Assembly: GCF_900109465.1 (NCBI RefSeq)
Contig: NZ_FOAZ01000025.1
Location: 62,001-126,000 of the forward strand
Direction: 5' to 3'
Length of the DNA stretch: 64,000 nt
Source of the DNA: Streptacidiphilus jiangxiensis
GTDB taxonomy: Bacteria > Actinomycetota > Actinomycetes > Streptomycetales > Streptomycetaceae
The notes under the pieces are model-generated. The model had not been told where the DNA came from and did not search any database. It worked only from the letters and a program-made list of their open reading frames with translations. The position numbers and the translations under genes were made by a program. This document shows, one piece after another, positions 37,610 to 46,436 of the stretch (the first letter of the stretch is position 1; the number at the start of each line of letters is the position of its first letter).

Positions 37610-39223
37610 ATGGCCTTCGCCCGCACCGGCTCCGTCGCCCTCCTCGGCGTGGACGGCGTCGTGGTCGAGGTCCAGGCGGACATCGAGCCGGGGCTCGCCG
37701 CGTTCACCATCGTCGGCCTGCCGGACAAGGCGATCAACGAGTCCCGGGACCGGGTCCGTGCCGCCCTGGTCAACAGCGGTGAGAAGTGGCCGCTGCGCAA
37801 ACTCACCGTCGGGCTCTCCCCGGCGTCGGTGCCCAAGTCGGGCTCCGGCTTCGACCTGGCCATCGCCTGCGCCGTGCTGGCCGCGTCCGAGCGGCTGAAG
37901 CCTGCCAGCATCGAGCGGCTGCTGCTCGTCGGCGAGCTCGGCCTGGACGGCCGCGCGCGCCCGGTGCGCGGCGTGCTGCCGGCCGTGCTGGCCGCCGCCG
38001 AGGCCGGGTACGCCAGGGTCGCCGTCGCCGCGGCCACCGCCGCCGAGGCGGCGCTGGTCCCCGGAGTCGAGGTGCTCGCCGTCCGCTCCTTGCGGCAGCT
38101 GATCGCGCTGCTGTGCGGCGAGCCGGAGCCGGAGGAGCCGCCCGAGCCGCTCTTCGGCTGCGGCCCCGATCCGGCCCTCGCGGGCCTCTCCCTGCCCGGC
38201 CTGGGCGTGCGCCACGTGGACGCCGCCGACGGCTGGCGCAAGGACCTCTCCGACGTGGCCGGCCAGTTCGAGGCTCGTCGCGCCCTGGAGCTGGCCGCGG
38301 CGGGCGGGCACCATCTCTTCCTCAAGGGCCCGCCCGGTGCGGGCAAGACGATGCTGGCCGAGCGACTGCCCGGCATCCTGCCGCCGCTCGGGCAGAAGGA
38401 GGCCCTGGAGGTCACCGCCATCCACTCCATCGCCGGTCTGCTCCCGGCCGGTCGGCCCCTGGTGCGGCACCCGCCGTACTGCGCGCCTCATCACAGCGCG
38501 ACGATGCCCGCGATCGTCGGCGGCGGCAGCGGCCTGCCCCGGCCCGGTGCCGCGTCCCTCGCCCACCGCGGAGTCCTCTTCCTCGACGAGGCCCCGGAGT
38601 TCAGCGCCCGCGTGCTGGACGCGCTGCGGCAGCCGCTGGAGGCCGGGGAGGTGCTGGTCGCCCGCTCGGCGGGGTCGATGCGCCTGCCCGCCCGGTTCCT
38701 GCTCCTGCTCGCCGCGAACCCCTGCCCGTGCGGGCGCTGGTCCCGGCGCGGCGACGGGTGCGAGTGCACGCCGACGATGGTGACGCGCTATCAGGCGCGG
38801 CTGAGCGGTCCGCTGTTGGATCGGGTGGACCTCCGGGTCGAGGTGGACGCGGTGAGCCGCAGTGCGCTGCTGCAGCGGGACACGGCCGCCGAGTCCAGCG
38901 CGTCGGTCGCCGCGCGCGTCCTGGCGGCCCGTGAGCGCGCGGCGGCGCGGTACCGGGAGGCGCCCTGGGGGCTGAACGGCGAGGTCCCCGGCCACGAGCT
39001 GCGCACCCGCCATCCGCTCGGCCCCGACGCCCTGCGGGACGCGGAACGCGAGATGGAGCGGGGCTTCCTCACCGCGCGCGGCCTCGACCGTGTCCTGCGT
39101 GTCGCCTGGACCGCCGCCGACCTCGCCGGCGCAGACCGCCCCCACCGCGACCACGTCCGCACCGCCCTCGCCCTCCGCGGCACCGCGTTCCGCACCGCCC
39201 CAGCCCCGGACCCCTGCTTCTGA
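37610..39223 (+). CDS. YifB/ComM-like AAA+ ATPase (Mg chelatase-related)
   Basis: 537 residues. The N-terminal S5-like domain starts FARTGSVALLGVDGVVVEVQ. The AAA+ domain has Walker A GPPGAGKT (about residues 241-248) and Walker B VLFLDEAPEFS. The C-terminal lobe has a Cys-rich NPCPCGRWSRRGDGCEC zinc motif. ComM in other bacteria aids branch migration of donor DNA; Streptomyces is not known to be naturally competent, so the role may be recombination in general. It forms a conserved triad with yraN and dprA. Confidence 0.92.
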   Translation: MAFARTGSVALLGVDGVVVEVQADIEPGLAAFTIVGLPDKAINESRDRVRAALVNSGEKWPLRKLTVGLSPASVPKSGSGFDLAIACAVLAASERLKPASIERLLLVGELGLDGRARPVRGVLPAVLAAAEAGYARVAVAAATAAEAALVPGVEVLAVRSLRQLIALLCGEPEPEEPPEPLFGCGPDPALAGLSLPGLGVRHVDAADGWRKDLSDVAGQFEARRALELAAAGGHHLFLKGPPGAGKTMLAERLPGILPPLGQKEALEVTAIHSIAGLLPAGRPLVRHPPYCAPHHSATMPAIVGGGSGLPRPGAASLAHRGVLFLDEAPEFSARVLDALRQPLEAGEVLVARSAGSMRLPARFLLLLAANPCPCGRWSRRGDGCECTPTMVTRYQARLSGPLLDRVDLRVEVDAVSRSALLQRDTAAESSASVAARVLAARERAAARYREAPWGLNGEVPGHELRTRHPLGPDALRDAEREMERGFLTARGLDRVLRVAWTAADLAGADRPHRDHVRTALALRGTAFRTAPAPDPCF

Positions 39224-39236
39224 TCCCTTCGTCCGT

Positions 39237-39275
39237 CCGTGCCGCGCCTCGTCCAGAAGCGAGGCGTCGGCACGG
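39237..39275 (+). terminator. Hairpin between the comM-like gene and dprA
   Basis: CCGTGCCG pairs with CGGCACGG and GCCTC with GAGGC, with one or two mismatched bases between. It begins 14 bp after the comM-like stop. A pyrimidine-rich tract follows rather than a clear T-run. Confidence 0.5.
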
Positions 39276-39329
39276 GGCCCGCCCCTTGCCCCTCCCTCCT
39301 CAGAACTCCCTCCTCAGACCGGAGCCCTC

Positions 39330-40469
39330 ATGGACACCCCTCATCCCGCCCCCTCCGCTGGTGCCGACTCCGGGCAGCTCCCCGAGCGTGAGCGCGTGCT
39401 GTGGGCGGCGCTGGGGCGGGTGGTGGAGCCGGGGGACGAGCGGGCAGGGGAGCTGATCGAGGAGTGGGGGCCTCGGGAGGCGCTGGCGCGGATCGTGCGG
39501 GCGTTGCCGGGCGGGGTGGTGCCGCCCGACGGGGCGCGGGAGATCGCGCGGGGCGCGCTGATCGGGGCGCGGCTGGTGTGCCGGGGTGAGTCCGGGTGGC
39601 CGACGCAGTTGGACGACCTGGGGCCGGTGCGGCCGGTGGCCCTGTGGGTGCGCGGCGCGGCTTCGCTGCGGGTGCTGGCGGTGCGGTCGGTCGCCGTCGT
39701 CGGCGCGCGGGCCTGCACCGGCTACGGGCAGCGGCTCGCGGCGGACCTGTCGGCGAGCCTGACCGAGCGCGGCTGGACGGTCTTCTCGGGTGCGGCCTAC
39801 GGGATCGACGCCGCCGCCCACCGCGGTGCCCTCGTCGTCGGCGGCCCCACCGTCGGGGTGCTCGCCTGCGGCGTGGACCAGGTCTACCCGCGCGCCAACG
39901 AGAACCTGCTGCGCCGCATCACCGAGTGCGGCGGCCTGGTGGTCAGCGAGCTGCCGCTCGGGGCCCACCCCAACCGGCCCAGGTTCCTGCAGCGCAACCG
40001 CATCATCGCCGCGCTCACCCGCGGCACGGTCGTGGTGGAGGCGGCGCGCCGCAGCGGCTCGCTGAACACCGCCCGTTGGGCGGGCGACCTGTGCCGGCAG
40101 GTGATGGCCGTGCCGGGCCCGGCCAACAGTTCGCTCTCCGCCGGCACGCACGAACTGATCCGCCGCGGCGCGGTCCTCGTCGCCGACGCGGGGGAGGTGG
40201 TCGAACAGGTCGGCGAGATCGGAACGGATCTCGTGGCCACGCCGGAGGGGCGTGAACGCCTTCGCGACGCGCTCGCTCCCGAGACTCTGCGCGTGCTCGA
40301 ATCGCTCCCCGCCTCGACACGCGGCGCGAGCCCGGAAACGCTGGTCCAGCGGTGTCTGTTGGGCCCGGACGTGGTGCTGCGGCGCCTGTACGAGCTCGCC
40401 TCGCTCGGTCTGGTCGAACGTCTCGGGGCGCACTGGAGGCTGAATCCGGCGTGCAAGGCGACTTCATAG
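39330..40469 (+). CDS. dprA: DNA-processing protein DprA
   Basis: 379 residues. DprA loads RecA onto single-stranded DNA. The Rossmann fold is seen at VAVVGARACTGYG, VFSGAAYGIDAAAHRGAL and FLQRNRIIAALTRGTVVVEA. A C-terminal winged-helix-like domain ends near RRLYELASLGLVERLGAHWR. ATG 39330 has GGAG five bases upstream; an upstream open frame is antisense to comM. Two 14-bp direct repeats lie just before the ribosome site. Confidence 0.94.
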   Translation: MDTPHPAPSAGADSGQLPERERVLWAALGRVVEPGDERAGELIEEWGPREALARIVRALPGGVVPPDGAREIARGALIGARLVCRGESGWPTQLDDLGPVRPVALWVRGAASLRVLAVRSVAVVGARACTGYGQRLAADLSASLTERGWTVFSGAAYGIDAAAHRGALVVGGPTVGVLACGVDQVYPRANENLLRRITECGGLVVSELPLGAHPNRPRFLQRNRIIAALTRGTVVVEAARRSGSLNTARWAGDLCRQVMAVPGPANSSLSAGTHELIRRGAVLVADAGEVVEQVGEIGTDLVATPEGRERLRDALAPETLRVLESLPASTRGASPETLVQRCLLGPDVVLRRLYELASLGLVERLGAHWRLNPACKATS

Positions 40470-40564
40470 CGCTCAGAAACCGCATCGTCACGCTACGCTC
40501 GCAACCATTCCGTTGAATGGCCCAATGGATCGCCAATGGATCGTCAGAACGGCTCAAGCGACGC

Positions 40565-41392
40565 ATGCCCAGGTACGCCAGCTCCCCTGCGGGGGAACCC
40601 CGCAGCATCCCCGGCCCGCGCACCGCGCGGGTGCGTACGGTGGACGAGCTCTGGCGTGCCTACAAGGAGTCCGGCGACCCACGCCTGCGCGAGCAGCTGA
40701 TCCTGCACTACTCGCCGCTGGTGAAGTACGTGGCCGGGCGTGTGGGGGTGGGCCTGCCGGCCAACGTGGAGCAGGCGGACTTCGTCTCCTCCGGGATCTT
40801 CGGCCTGATCGACGCGATCGAGAAGTTCGACCCCGAGCGGGCGATCAAGTTCGAGACGTACGCGATCAGTCGGATCCGCGGCGCGATCATCGACGAACTG
40901 CGCGCGCTCGACTGGATCCCGCGCTCCATCCGGCAGAAGGCGCGCGCGGTGGAACGTGCCTACGCGACGCTGGAGGTGAGCCTGCGCCGCACGCCCGGCG
41001 ACTCGGAGGTCGCGGCGGCGATGGGCATCGCGATCGAGGAGCTCCACGGCATCTTCAGCCAGCTCTCGCTGGCCAACGTCGTCGCCCTCGACGAGTTGCT
41101 GCACACGTCGGGGGAGAGCGGCGAGGCGCGCGGCAGCCTGGTCGACACGCTGGTCGACACCGCGGCGGACGACCCGGAGGAGGTCGCCGAGACCCGCGAG
41201 GTCCGCAGGCTGCTGGCGCGGGCGATCAACACACTCCCGGAGCGGGAGAAGACGGTGGTGAGCCTGTACTACTACGAGGGGTTCACCCTTGCCGAGATCG
41301 GCAACGTGCTCGGGGTGACCGAGAGCCGGGTGAGCCAGATCCACACGAAGGCCGTCCTCCAGCTGCGGGCGAAACTCTCCGACGCCCGGTAG
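40565..41392 (+). CDS. whiG: Sporulation sigma factor WhiG
   Basis: RNA polymerase sigma-28 family factor that commits aerial hyphae to sporulation, 275 residues. Region 2 is seen at LRQEL-like [20 protein letters not shown] and [20 protein letters not shown]. Region 4 ends in [21 protein letters not shown] chose ATG 40565 ([10 protein letters not shown]), whose length matches the roughly 280-residue S. coelicolor WhiG; ATG 40517 is also in frame and neither has a strong ribosome site. It follows dprA and precedes tetR, the expected order. Confidence 0.94.
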   Translation: MPRYASSPAGEPRSIPGPRTARVRTVDELWRAYKESGDPRLREQLILHYSPLVKYVAGRVGVGLPANVEQADFVSSGIFGLIDAIEKFDPERAIKFETYAISRIRGAIIDELRALDWIPRSIRQKARAVERAYATLEVSLRRTPGDSEVAAAMGIAIEELHGIFSQLSLANVVALDELLHTSGESGEARGSLVDTLVDTAADDPEEVAETREVRRLLARAINTLPEREKTVVSLYYYEGFTLAEIGNVLGVTESRVSQIHTKAVLQLRAKLSDAR

Positions 41393-41438
41393 GGCCCCTG
41401 GGGGATATGCGGCGGCTCGTCCCAGTAACCTGAACGAC

Positions 41439-42038
41439 GTGCCGAGAATCCGAGCCGCCTCCGTCGCCGAGCACCGCAAGCTGCAGCACGACGCGCTGCT
41501 CGCCGCCGCACGCGAGCTGCTGGCGGAGGGCGGGACGGAGGCGCTGACCTTCCCCAACCTCGCCTCCCGGACCGGGCTGGCCCGCTCCTCGGTCTACGAG
41601 TACTTCAAGTCCCGCGGCGCGGTCGTGGAGGCGCTGTGCGCCGTCGACCTGCCGGTGTGGGCCGCCGAGGTCGCCGACGCGGTGCGCGCCGAGCGCACGC
41701 CCCGGGCGCGCGTGGAGGCCTACGTGCGGGCGCAGCTCGCACTCGTGGGGGACGCCCGGCACCGCGCGCTCGCGGCCCTGTCCGCGCTGGAGCTGGACGC
41801 CGCCGCGCGCGAGCGCATCCGCGCCGCGCACGGGCTGCTGGTGGGCCCGCTCGTCGCCGCCCTGACCGAGCTCGGGCATCCGCGTCCGGCGCTCGCCGCA
41901 CAGCTGCTCCAGGGCACGGTGGAGGCGGCCGCCCGGCGGCTGGAGATCTGCGAGGCGGCCGACGAGTCGCCCGTGACGGTGGTGGACGCGGCGGTCGCCC
42001 TGCTGCTGGACGGAGTCAGCGGGAGCAGCCGCGCCTGA
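41439..42038 (+). CDS. TetR-family transcriptional regulator
   Basis: 199 residues. The N-terminal helix-turn-helix reads ALTFPNLASRTGLARSSVYE at about residues 33-52, preceded by HDALLAAARELLAEGGTEAL. The C-terminal ligand domain is Ala-rich and has no clear ligand prediction. A GTG start. Most of its 3' half is antisense to an open frame that continues from the M23 peptidase gene. Confidence 0.88.
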   Translation: MPRIRAASVAEHRKLQHDALLAAARELLAEGGTEALTFPNLASRTGLARSSVYEYFKSRGAVVEALCAVDLPVWAAEVADAVRAERTPRARVEAYVRAQLALVGDARHRALAALSALELDAAARERIRAAHGLLVGPLVAALTELGHPRPALAAQLLQGTVEAAARRLEICEAADESPVTVVDAAVALLLDGVSGSSRA

Positions 42039-42589
42039 CCGGGGGCGACCAGGGCCAGCGGATCGAGGTAGTGCCGGCCACGCAGCAGCCCCCAGTGCAG
42101 GCAGCTGACCGGGCAGTGCCCGCCCCTCCCGGCCAGCGTGCCGAGCACGCTGCCCGCGCCCACCGCCTCGCCGACCGCGACCTTGGCCTCCACCGGCTCG
42201 AAGGTCGTCCGCAGTGGTGGCGAGCCGGTGCCGGACAGTTCCACCGCGACGACCGGCTTGCCCGCGATCACCCCGACGTAGGAGACGACTCCGGTCCGCA
42301 CCGAGCGGACGGGCGCGCCGACGGCCGCTGCCAGGTCCACACCGCGGTGCCCGGCCGCCCAGCGCACCGCGGGCGGGGCGAACCGGCGCAGCACGTCCGC
42401 GAGCGTCCCGCCCGTCGGCAGCGGCCGCACCAGCACCTCGGACGGCCCGGTGGCGTGCGCCCGGCCCGGCGGGCCGAGCGCGGCGGCGGCCAGCCAGAGC
42501 AGCAGCCCGAGCACCAGCAGCAGCCGGCGTCCGCCCGGGAGCGGCGGCAGCGGCGGAGGGGGAGCGGGAGCGACCGTGGTGTGCGTCAT
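41720..42589 (-). CDS. M23-family peptidase (LytM-like), frame running antisense into tetR
   Basis: Cell-wall endopeptidase-like protein. The start is [20 protein letters not shown], with a signal/anchor segment (residues 21-40). The M23 core shows [15 protein letters not shown] (His81, Asp85) and [10 protein letters not shown] (His165), which form the zinc site. The domain should end near residue 192 (RLLPLTP), but there is no stop codon and the frame continues 97 residues, to 41720, through the tetR gene on the opposite strand. The extension is Ser/Ala/Arg-rich, as expected of an antisense frame. Confidence 0.75.
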   Translation of the reverse strand: MTHTTVAPAPPPPLPPLPGGRRLLLVLGLLLWLAAAALGPPGRAHATGPSEVLVRPLPTGGTLADVLRRFAPPAVRWAAGHRGVDLAAAVGAPVRSVRTGVVSYVGVIAGKPVVAVELSGTGSPPLRTTFEPVEAKVAVGEAVGAGSVLGTLAGRGGHCPVSCLHWGLLRGRHYLDPLALVAPGQARLLPLTPSSSRATAASTTVTGDSSAASQISSRRAAASTVPWSSCAASAGRGCPSSVRAATSGPTSSPCAARMRSRAAASSSSADRAASARCRASPTSASCART

Positions 42590-42732
42590 GCCCGCAGCGT
42601 CCCGCGCCGCCCGGACAACACCGGTCCCGGCCGCCGAAGTTGTGGACAACCTGGGCCCTGTGGAAAACCGCGTCACCCCTGAGGGTGAGCCCCTGCGACC
42701 TGGCGCGGTCGCCCGCTGTCCGGCGCGTCCCG
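42590..42732. other. Intergenic stretch between the M23 gene and the rpsB leader
   Basis: 143 bases without a gene. TCACCC and GGGTGA (42673-42688) form a short hairpin. No other site was recognised. Confidence 0.35.
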
Positions 42733-42920
42733 TACACTTCTTTCGCGACCCGGCGTGCCGGGTCGACTTCGCACGCCCCCGCGCCGGTCCTCCGGCGCAG
42801 TGCCGCTCGGTCCTCGGTCAGCCCCTCGCGGGGAGCCCAGGAACCGGCACGCAGCAGGGCGTCAGGCGCCACGGCCACCGGCCGCGGCGGAACAACCGAG
42901 CAAACTCAAGGAGCACGGCC
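42733..42920 (+). promoter_or_regulatory. rpsB promoter -10 candidate and structured leader
   Basis: TACACT at 42733-42738 is a good -10 but no matching -35 was found. Directly after it is a 9-bp stem CGACCCGGC (42746-42754) with GCCGGGTCG (42757-42765). Two further hairpins follow: GCGCCGG with CCGGCGC at 42781-42798, and GCCCC/GGGGC-type at about 42821-42834. The leader ends with AAGGAG and the rpsB ATG at 42921. Ribosomal protein autoregulation is possible but not shown. Confidence 0.5.
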
Positions 42921-43829
42921 ATGGCCGTCGTCACGATGCGGGAGCTGCTGGAGAGCGGCGTCCACTTCGGTCACCAGACCCGTCGTTGGAACCCGAAGAT
43001 GAAGCGCTTCATCTTCACGGAGCGCAACGGCATCTACATCATCGACCTGCTGCAGTCGCTGAACTACATCGACCGCGCGTACGAGTTCGTCAAGGAGACG
43101 GTCGCCCACGGCGGCTCCGTCCTCTTCGTCGGCACCAAGAAGCAGGCCCAGGAGGCCATTGCCGAGCAGGCCGGTCGCGTGGGCATGCCCTACGTCAACC
43201 AGCGCTGGCTCGGCGGCATGCTGACCAACTTCTCCACCGTCTACAAGCGTCTGCAGCGCCTCAAGGAGCTCAGCGAGATCGACTTCACGGATGTGGCCGG
43301 CTCCGGTCTCACCAAGAAGGAGCTCCTCGTCCTCCAGCGCGAGTACGAGAAGCTGGAGAAGACGCTCGGCGGTATCCGCGACATGCAGCGCGTGCCGTCC
43401 GCGGTGTGGATCGTCGACACCAAGAAGGAGCACATCGCCGTCGGCGAGGCTCGCAAGCTGAACATCCCGGTCGTCGCGATCCTCGACACCAACTGCGACC
43501 CCGACGAGGTCGACTACAAGATCCCGGGTAACGACGACGCCATCCGCTCGGTCACCCTGCTGACCCGCGTGGTTGCCGACGCCGTCGCCGAGGGCCTGAT
43601 CGCCCGTTCCGGTGCCGCCAAGGCCGACGCCAAGCCGGCCGAGTCGGGTGCCGACCAGCCGCTGGCCGAGTGGGAGCTCGAGCAGCTCGCCGGCGCCGAG
43701 AAGAAGGCCGAGGAGGCCGAGGCCCCCGCCGCCGAGGCCGAGGTCCAGACCTCCGCCGAGACCGAGAAGGTCGCCGACGCCGAGGCTGCCGAGGCCCCCG
43801 AGGCCGCGGCCGAGGCCGAGCAGGCCTGA
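42921..43829 (+). CDS. rpsB: 30S ribosomal protein S2
   Basis: 302 residues. [20 protein letters not shown] is the classic start, with [20 protein letters not shown] following. It ends in a 60-residue acidic, Ala/Glu-rich tail typical of actinobacteria. AAGGAG lies upstream of the ATG. It is co-transcribed with tsf. Confidence 0.99.
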   Translation: MAVVTMRELLESGVHFGHQTRRWNPKMKRFIFTERNGIYIIDLLQSLNYIDRAYEFVKETVAHGGSVLFVGTKKQAQEAIAEQAGRVGMPYVNQRWLGGMLTNFSTVYKRLQRLKELSEIDFTDVAGSGLTKKELLVLQREYEKLEKTLGGIRDMQRVPSAVWIVDTKKEHIAVGEARKLNIPVVAILDTNCDPDEVDYKIPGNDDAIRSVTLLTRVVADAVAEGLIARSGAAKADAKPAESGADQPLAEWELEQLAGAEKKAEEAEAPAAEAEVQTSAETEKVADAEAAEAPEAAAEAEQA

Positions 43830-43953
43830 ACCGCCTGACTGCTTGACCGTGGGAGGGGTACGGCGGCAACCGCCGACGTACCCCTTCCGTGTGTCGAGCG
43901 CCCGCGATTCTTCGCTCACTTCACAAGACAACGCGAGAAGAGACTCAGGAACC

Positions 43954-44787
43954 ATGGCGAACTTTTCCGCCGCGGACGTCAAGAAGCTCCGCGAGCTCAC
44001 CGGCGCCGGGATGATGGACTGCAAGAAGGCCCTGGACGAGAGCGAGGGCGACGTCGAGAAGGCGGTCGAGCTGCTCCGCATCAAGGGCCAGAAGGGTGTC
44101 GCCAAGCGTGAGGGCCGCGACGCCTCCAACGGCGCCGTCGTCTCCCTCATCGAGGGCACCTCGGGCGTCCTGGTCGAGCTGAACTGCGAGACCGACTTCG
44201 TCGCCAAGGGTGACCGCTTCGTGGCCGTCGCCAACGAGCTGGCCGCCTTCGTCGCCAAGACCTCCCCGGCCGACATCGACGCCGCGCTGGCCTCCGAGAT
44301 CGAGCCCGGCAAGACCGTCCAGCAGTTCGTGGACGAGGCCAACGCGGGCCTGGGCGAGAAGATCGTCTTCCGTCGCTTCGCCCAGTTCAACGACGGCAAC
44401 TACGTCAACGTCTACATGCACCGCACCGACCCGGACCTGCCGCCGGCCATCGGCGTCATGGTCGAGCTGGACGGCGAGAACGAGGACGTCGCCAAGGGCG
44501 TCGCCCAGCACATCGCCGCCTTCGGCCCGAACTTCCTCTCCCGTGAGGAGATCCCGGCCGAGGTGCTCGACAACGAGCGCCGCATCGCCGAGGCCACCGC
44601 GCGCGAGGAGGGCAAGCCCGAGGCTGCCCTGCCGAAGATCGTCGAGGGTCGCGTCACCGGCTTCGTCAAGGAGAACGCCGTTCTCGAGCAGGCCTACGCC
44701 CGCGACAACAAGAAGACCGTTCAGCAGGTGCTGAACGAGGCCGGCGTCAAGCTGGTCCGCTTCGTCCGCTTCCGCGTCGGCGCCTGA
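43954..44787 (+). CDS. tsf: Elongation factor Ts
   Basis: Nucleotide exchange factor for EF-Tu, 277 residues. The N-terminal UBA-like domain and TDFV motif are seen at LRELTGAGMMDCKKALDES and ELNCETDFVAKGDRF. The length is typical. It is 124 bp after rpsB and is followed by a terminator hairpin. Confidence 0.98.
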   Translation: MANFSAADVKKLRELTGAGMMDCKKALDESEGDVEKAVELLRIKGQKGVAKREGRDASNGAVVSLIEGTSGVLVELNCETDFVAKGDRFVAVANELAAFVAKTSPADIDAALASEIEPGKTVQQFVDEANAGLGEKIVFRRFAQFNDGNYVNVYMHRTDPDLPPAIGVMVELDGENEDVAKGVAQHIAAFGPNFLSREEIPAEVLDNERRIAEATAREEGKPEAALPKIVEGRVTGFVKENAVLEQAYARDNKKTVQQVLNEAGVKLVRFVRFRVGA

Positions 44788-44853
44788 TCCTCGGATCGAG
44801 CAGCGGGGTCGGCCTCGGCCAGCCCCTACGATGTGAGTCGTGAGAACGACGAG

Positions 44854-44903
44854 GAGGCCACTGCCCTGCGGGTGACCTAACAGGTTCCGGCGGCAGTGGC
44901 CTC
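44854..44903 (+). terminator. Terminator of the rpsB-tsf operon
   Basis: A 12-bp perfect stem GAGGCCACTGCC (44854-44865) with GGCAGTGGCCTC (44892-44903), a 26-nt loop, then TTTCTCA. It lies between tsf and pyrH. Confidence 0.75.
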
Positions 44904-45000
44904 TTTCTCATACCCCCTGTCTTTCTCATAGGTGCAGCCCTGATCCGGGGTATGCGCACCACCAGTGCACCACCCAGTTGTGCTTCACAAGGAGGAGCCG

Positions 45001-45750
45001 ATGCAGATGACCGCTGACGAGGGCACCACGCGTCGCCGCGTACTGCTCAAGCTTTCCGGCGAGGCGTTCGCCGGTGGCGGCGGCCTCGGCGTGGACCCGG
45101 ACGTGGTGCACGCGATCGCGCGCGAGATCGCGACCGTGGTGCGTGGCGGCACCGAGGTGGCCGTGGTCATCGGCGGCGGAAACTTCTTCCGCGGTGCCGA
45201 ACTCCAGCAGCGCGGCATGGACCGGGCCCGCTCGGACTACATGGGCATGCTCGGCACCGTGATGAACTCCCTCGCGCTGCAGGACTTCCTGAACAAGGAG
45301 GGCATCGAGACGCGGGTGCAGACCGCGATCACGATGGGCCAGGTCGCCGAGCCCTACCTGCCGCTGCGCGCCGTGCGCCACCTGGAGAAGGGCCGCGTCG
45401 TGATCTTCGGCGCCGGTATGGGCATGCCCTACTTCTCCACCGACACCACGGCCGTTCAGCGCGCGCTGGAGATCCACGCCGAGGTGCTGCTCATGGGCAA
45501 GAACGGTGTCGACGGCGTCTACGACTCGGACCCGCGGACCAACCCGGACGCCGTCAAGTTCGACGCCCTGGAATACTCCGAGGTGATCGCCCGGGATCTC
45601 AAGGTCGCCGATCTGACCGCGATCACGCTGTGCAAGGACAACAACCTGCCGATCCGCGTCTTCGAGCTGCTCAGGGAGGGCAATATCGCCCGGGCGGTTC
45701 GCAATGAGAAGATCGGAACGCTGATCAGCACGGACGCGCCCACCGCCTGA
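45001..45750 (+). CDS. pyrH: UMP kinase
   Basis: 249 residues. Phosphorylates UMP to UDP for pyrimidine synthesis. Motifs: [28 protein letters not shown] and the allosteric/UMP region [20 protein letters not shown] 45001 follows AAGGAGGAG. An ATG at 45007 is an alternative. frr lies 128 bp downstream. Confidence 0.97.
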   Translation: MQMTADEGTTRRRVLLKLSGEAFAGGGGLGVDPDVVHAIAREIATVVRGGTEVAVVIGGGNFFRGAELQQRGMDRARSDYMGMLGTVMNSLALQDFLNKEGIETRVQTAITMGQVAEPYLPLRAVRHLEKGRVVIFGAGMGMPYFSTDTTAVQRALEIHAEVLLMGKNGVDGVYDSDPRTNPDAVKFDALEYSEVIARDLKVADLTAITLCKDNNLPIRVFELLREGNIARAVRNEKIGTLISTDAPTA

Positions 45751-45878
45751 GGCGCCCGCCGCCGCGCGCTGCCCGCGCGCGGGGGATGGACAACCGGGTG
45801 GTCCTCGGCAAACGTGCCCGGTAGAAGCGATGTAGTTCCAGCAGTTCGAGACCGGGTCGCCCCGGACAGGAGCAGATT

Positions 45879-46436
45879 GTGATCGAAGAGACCCTCCTCG
45901 AGGCCGAGGAGAAGATGGAGAAGGCCGTCAGCGTCGCCAAGGACGACTTCGCCGCGATCCGCACCGGCCGTGCGCACCCCGCGATGTTCGCGAAGATCGT
46001 CGCCGAGTACTACGGCACGATGACTCCGATCAACCAGCTCGCGTCCTTCTCGGTGCCGGAGCCCCGGATGGCGGTCATCTCGCCGTTCGACAAGAGCTCG
46101 CTGCGGGTCATCGAGGAGGCCATCCGCAACTCGGACCTCGGCGTCAACCCGAGCAACGACGGCTCCATCATCCGCGTGAACTTCCCGCAGCTCACCGAGG
46201 AGCGGCGCAAGGAGTACATCAAGGTCGCCCGCACCAAGGCGGAGGACTGCAAGATCTCCATCCGCAACGTGCGTCGCAAGGCCAAGGACACGCTCGACAA
46301 GCTCGTCAAGGACGGCGAGGCGGGCGAGGACGAGGTGCGCCGCGCCGAGAAGGAGCTCGACGACGTCACCGGCCGCTACGTCGCCCAGGTGGACGAGCTG
46401 CTCAAGCACAAGGAAGCCGAGCTGCTCGAGGTCTGA
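45879..46436 (+). CDS. frr: Ribosome recycling factor
   Basis: 185 residues. Splits post-termination ribosomes together with EF-G. The tRNA-like start [20 protein letters not shown] (GTG-initiated) and the conserved [13 protein letters not shown] and [12 protein letters not shown] regions are present. The stop overlaps the cdsA start by one base (TGATG). Confidence 0.98.
   Translation: MIEETLLEAEEKMEKAVSVAKDDFAAIRTGRAHPAMFAKIVAEYYGTMTPINQLASFSVPEPRMAVISPFDKSSLRVIEEAIRNSDLGVNPSNDGSIIRVNFPQLTEERRKEYIKVARTKAEDCKISIRNVRRKAKDTLDKLVKDGEAGEDEVRRAEKELDDVTGRYVAQVDELLKHKEAELLEV

Noticed and set aside
42214-43002. Plus-strand frames over the M23 gene and rpsB leader
   Set aside because: Arg/Ala-rich shadows with no ribosome site; they overlap the M23 gene on the opposite strand.
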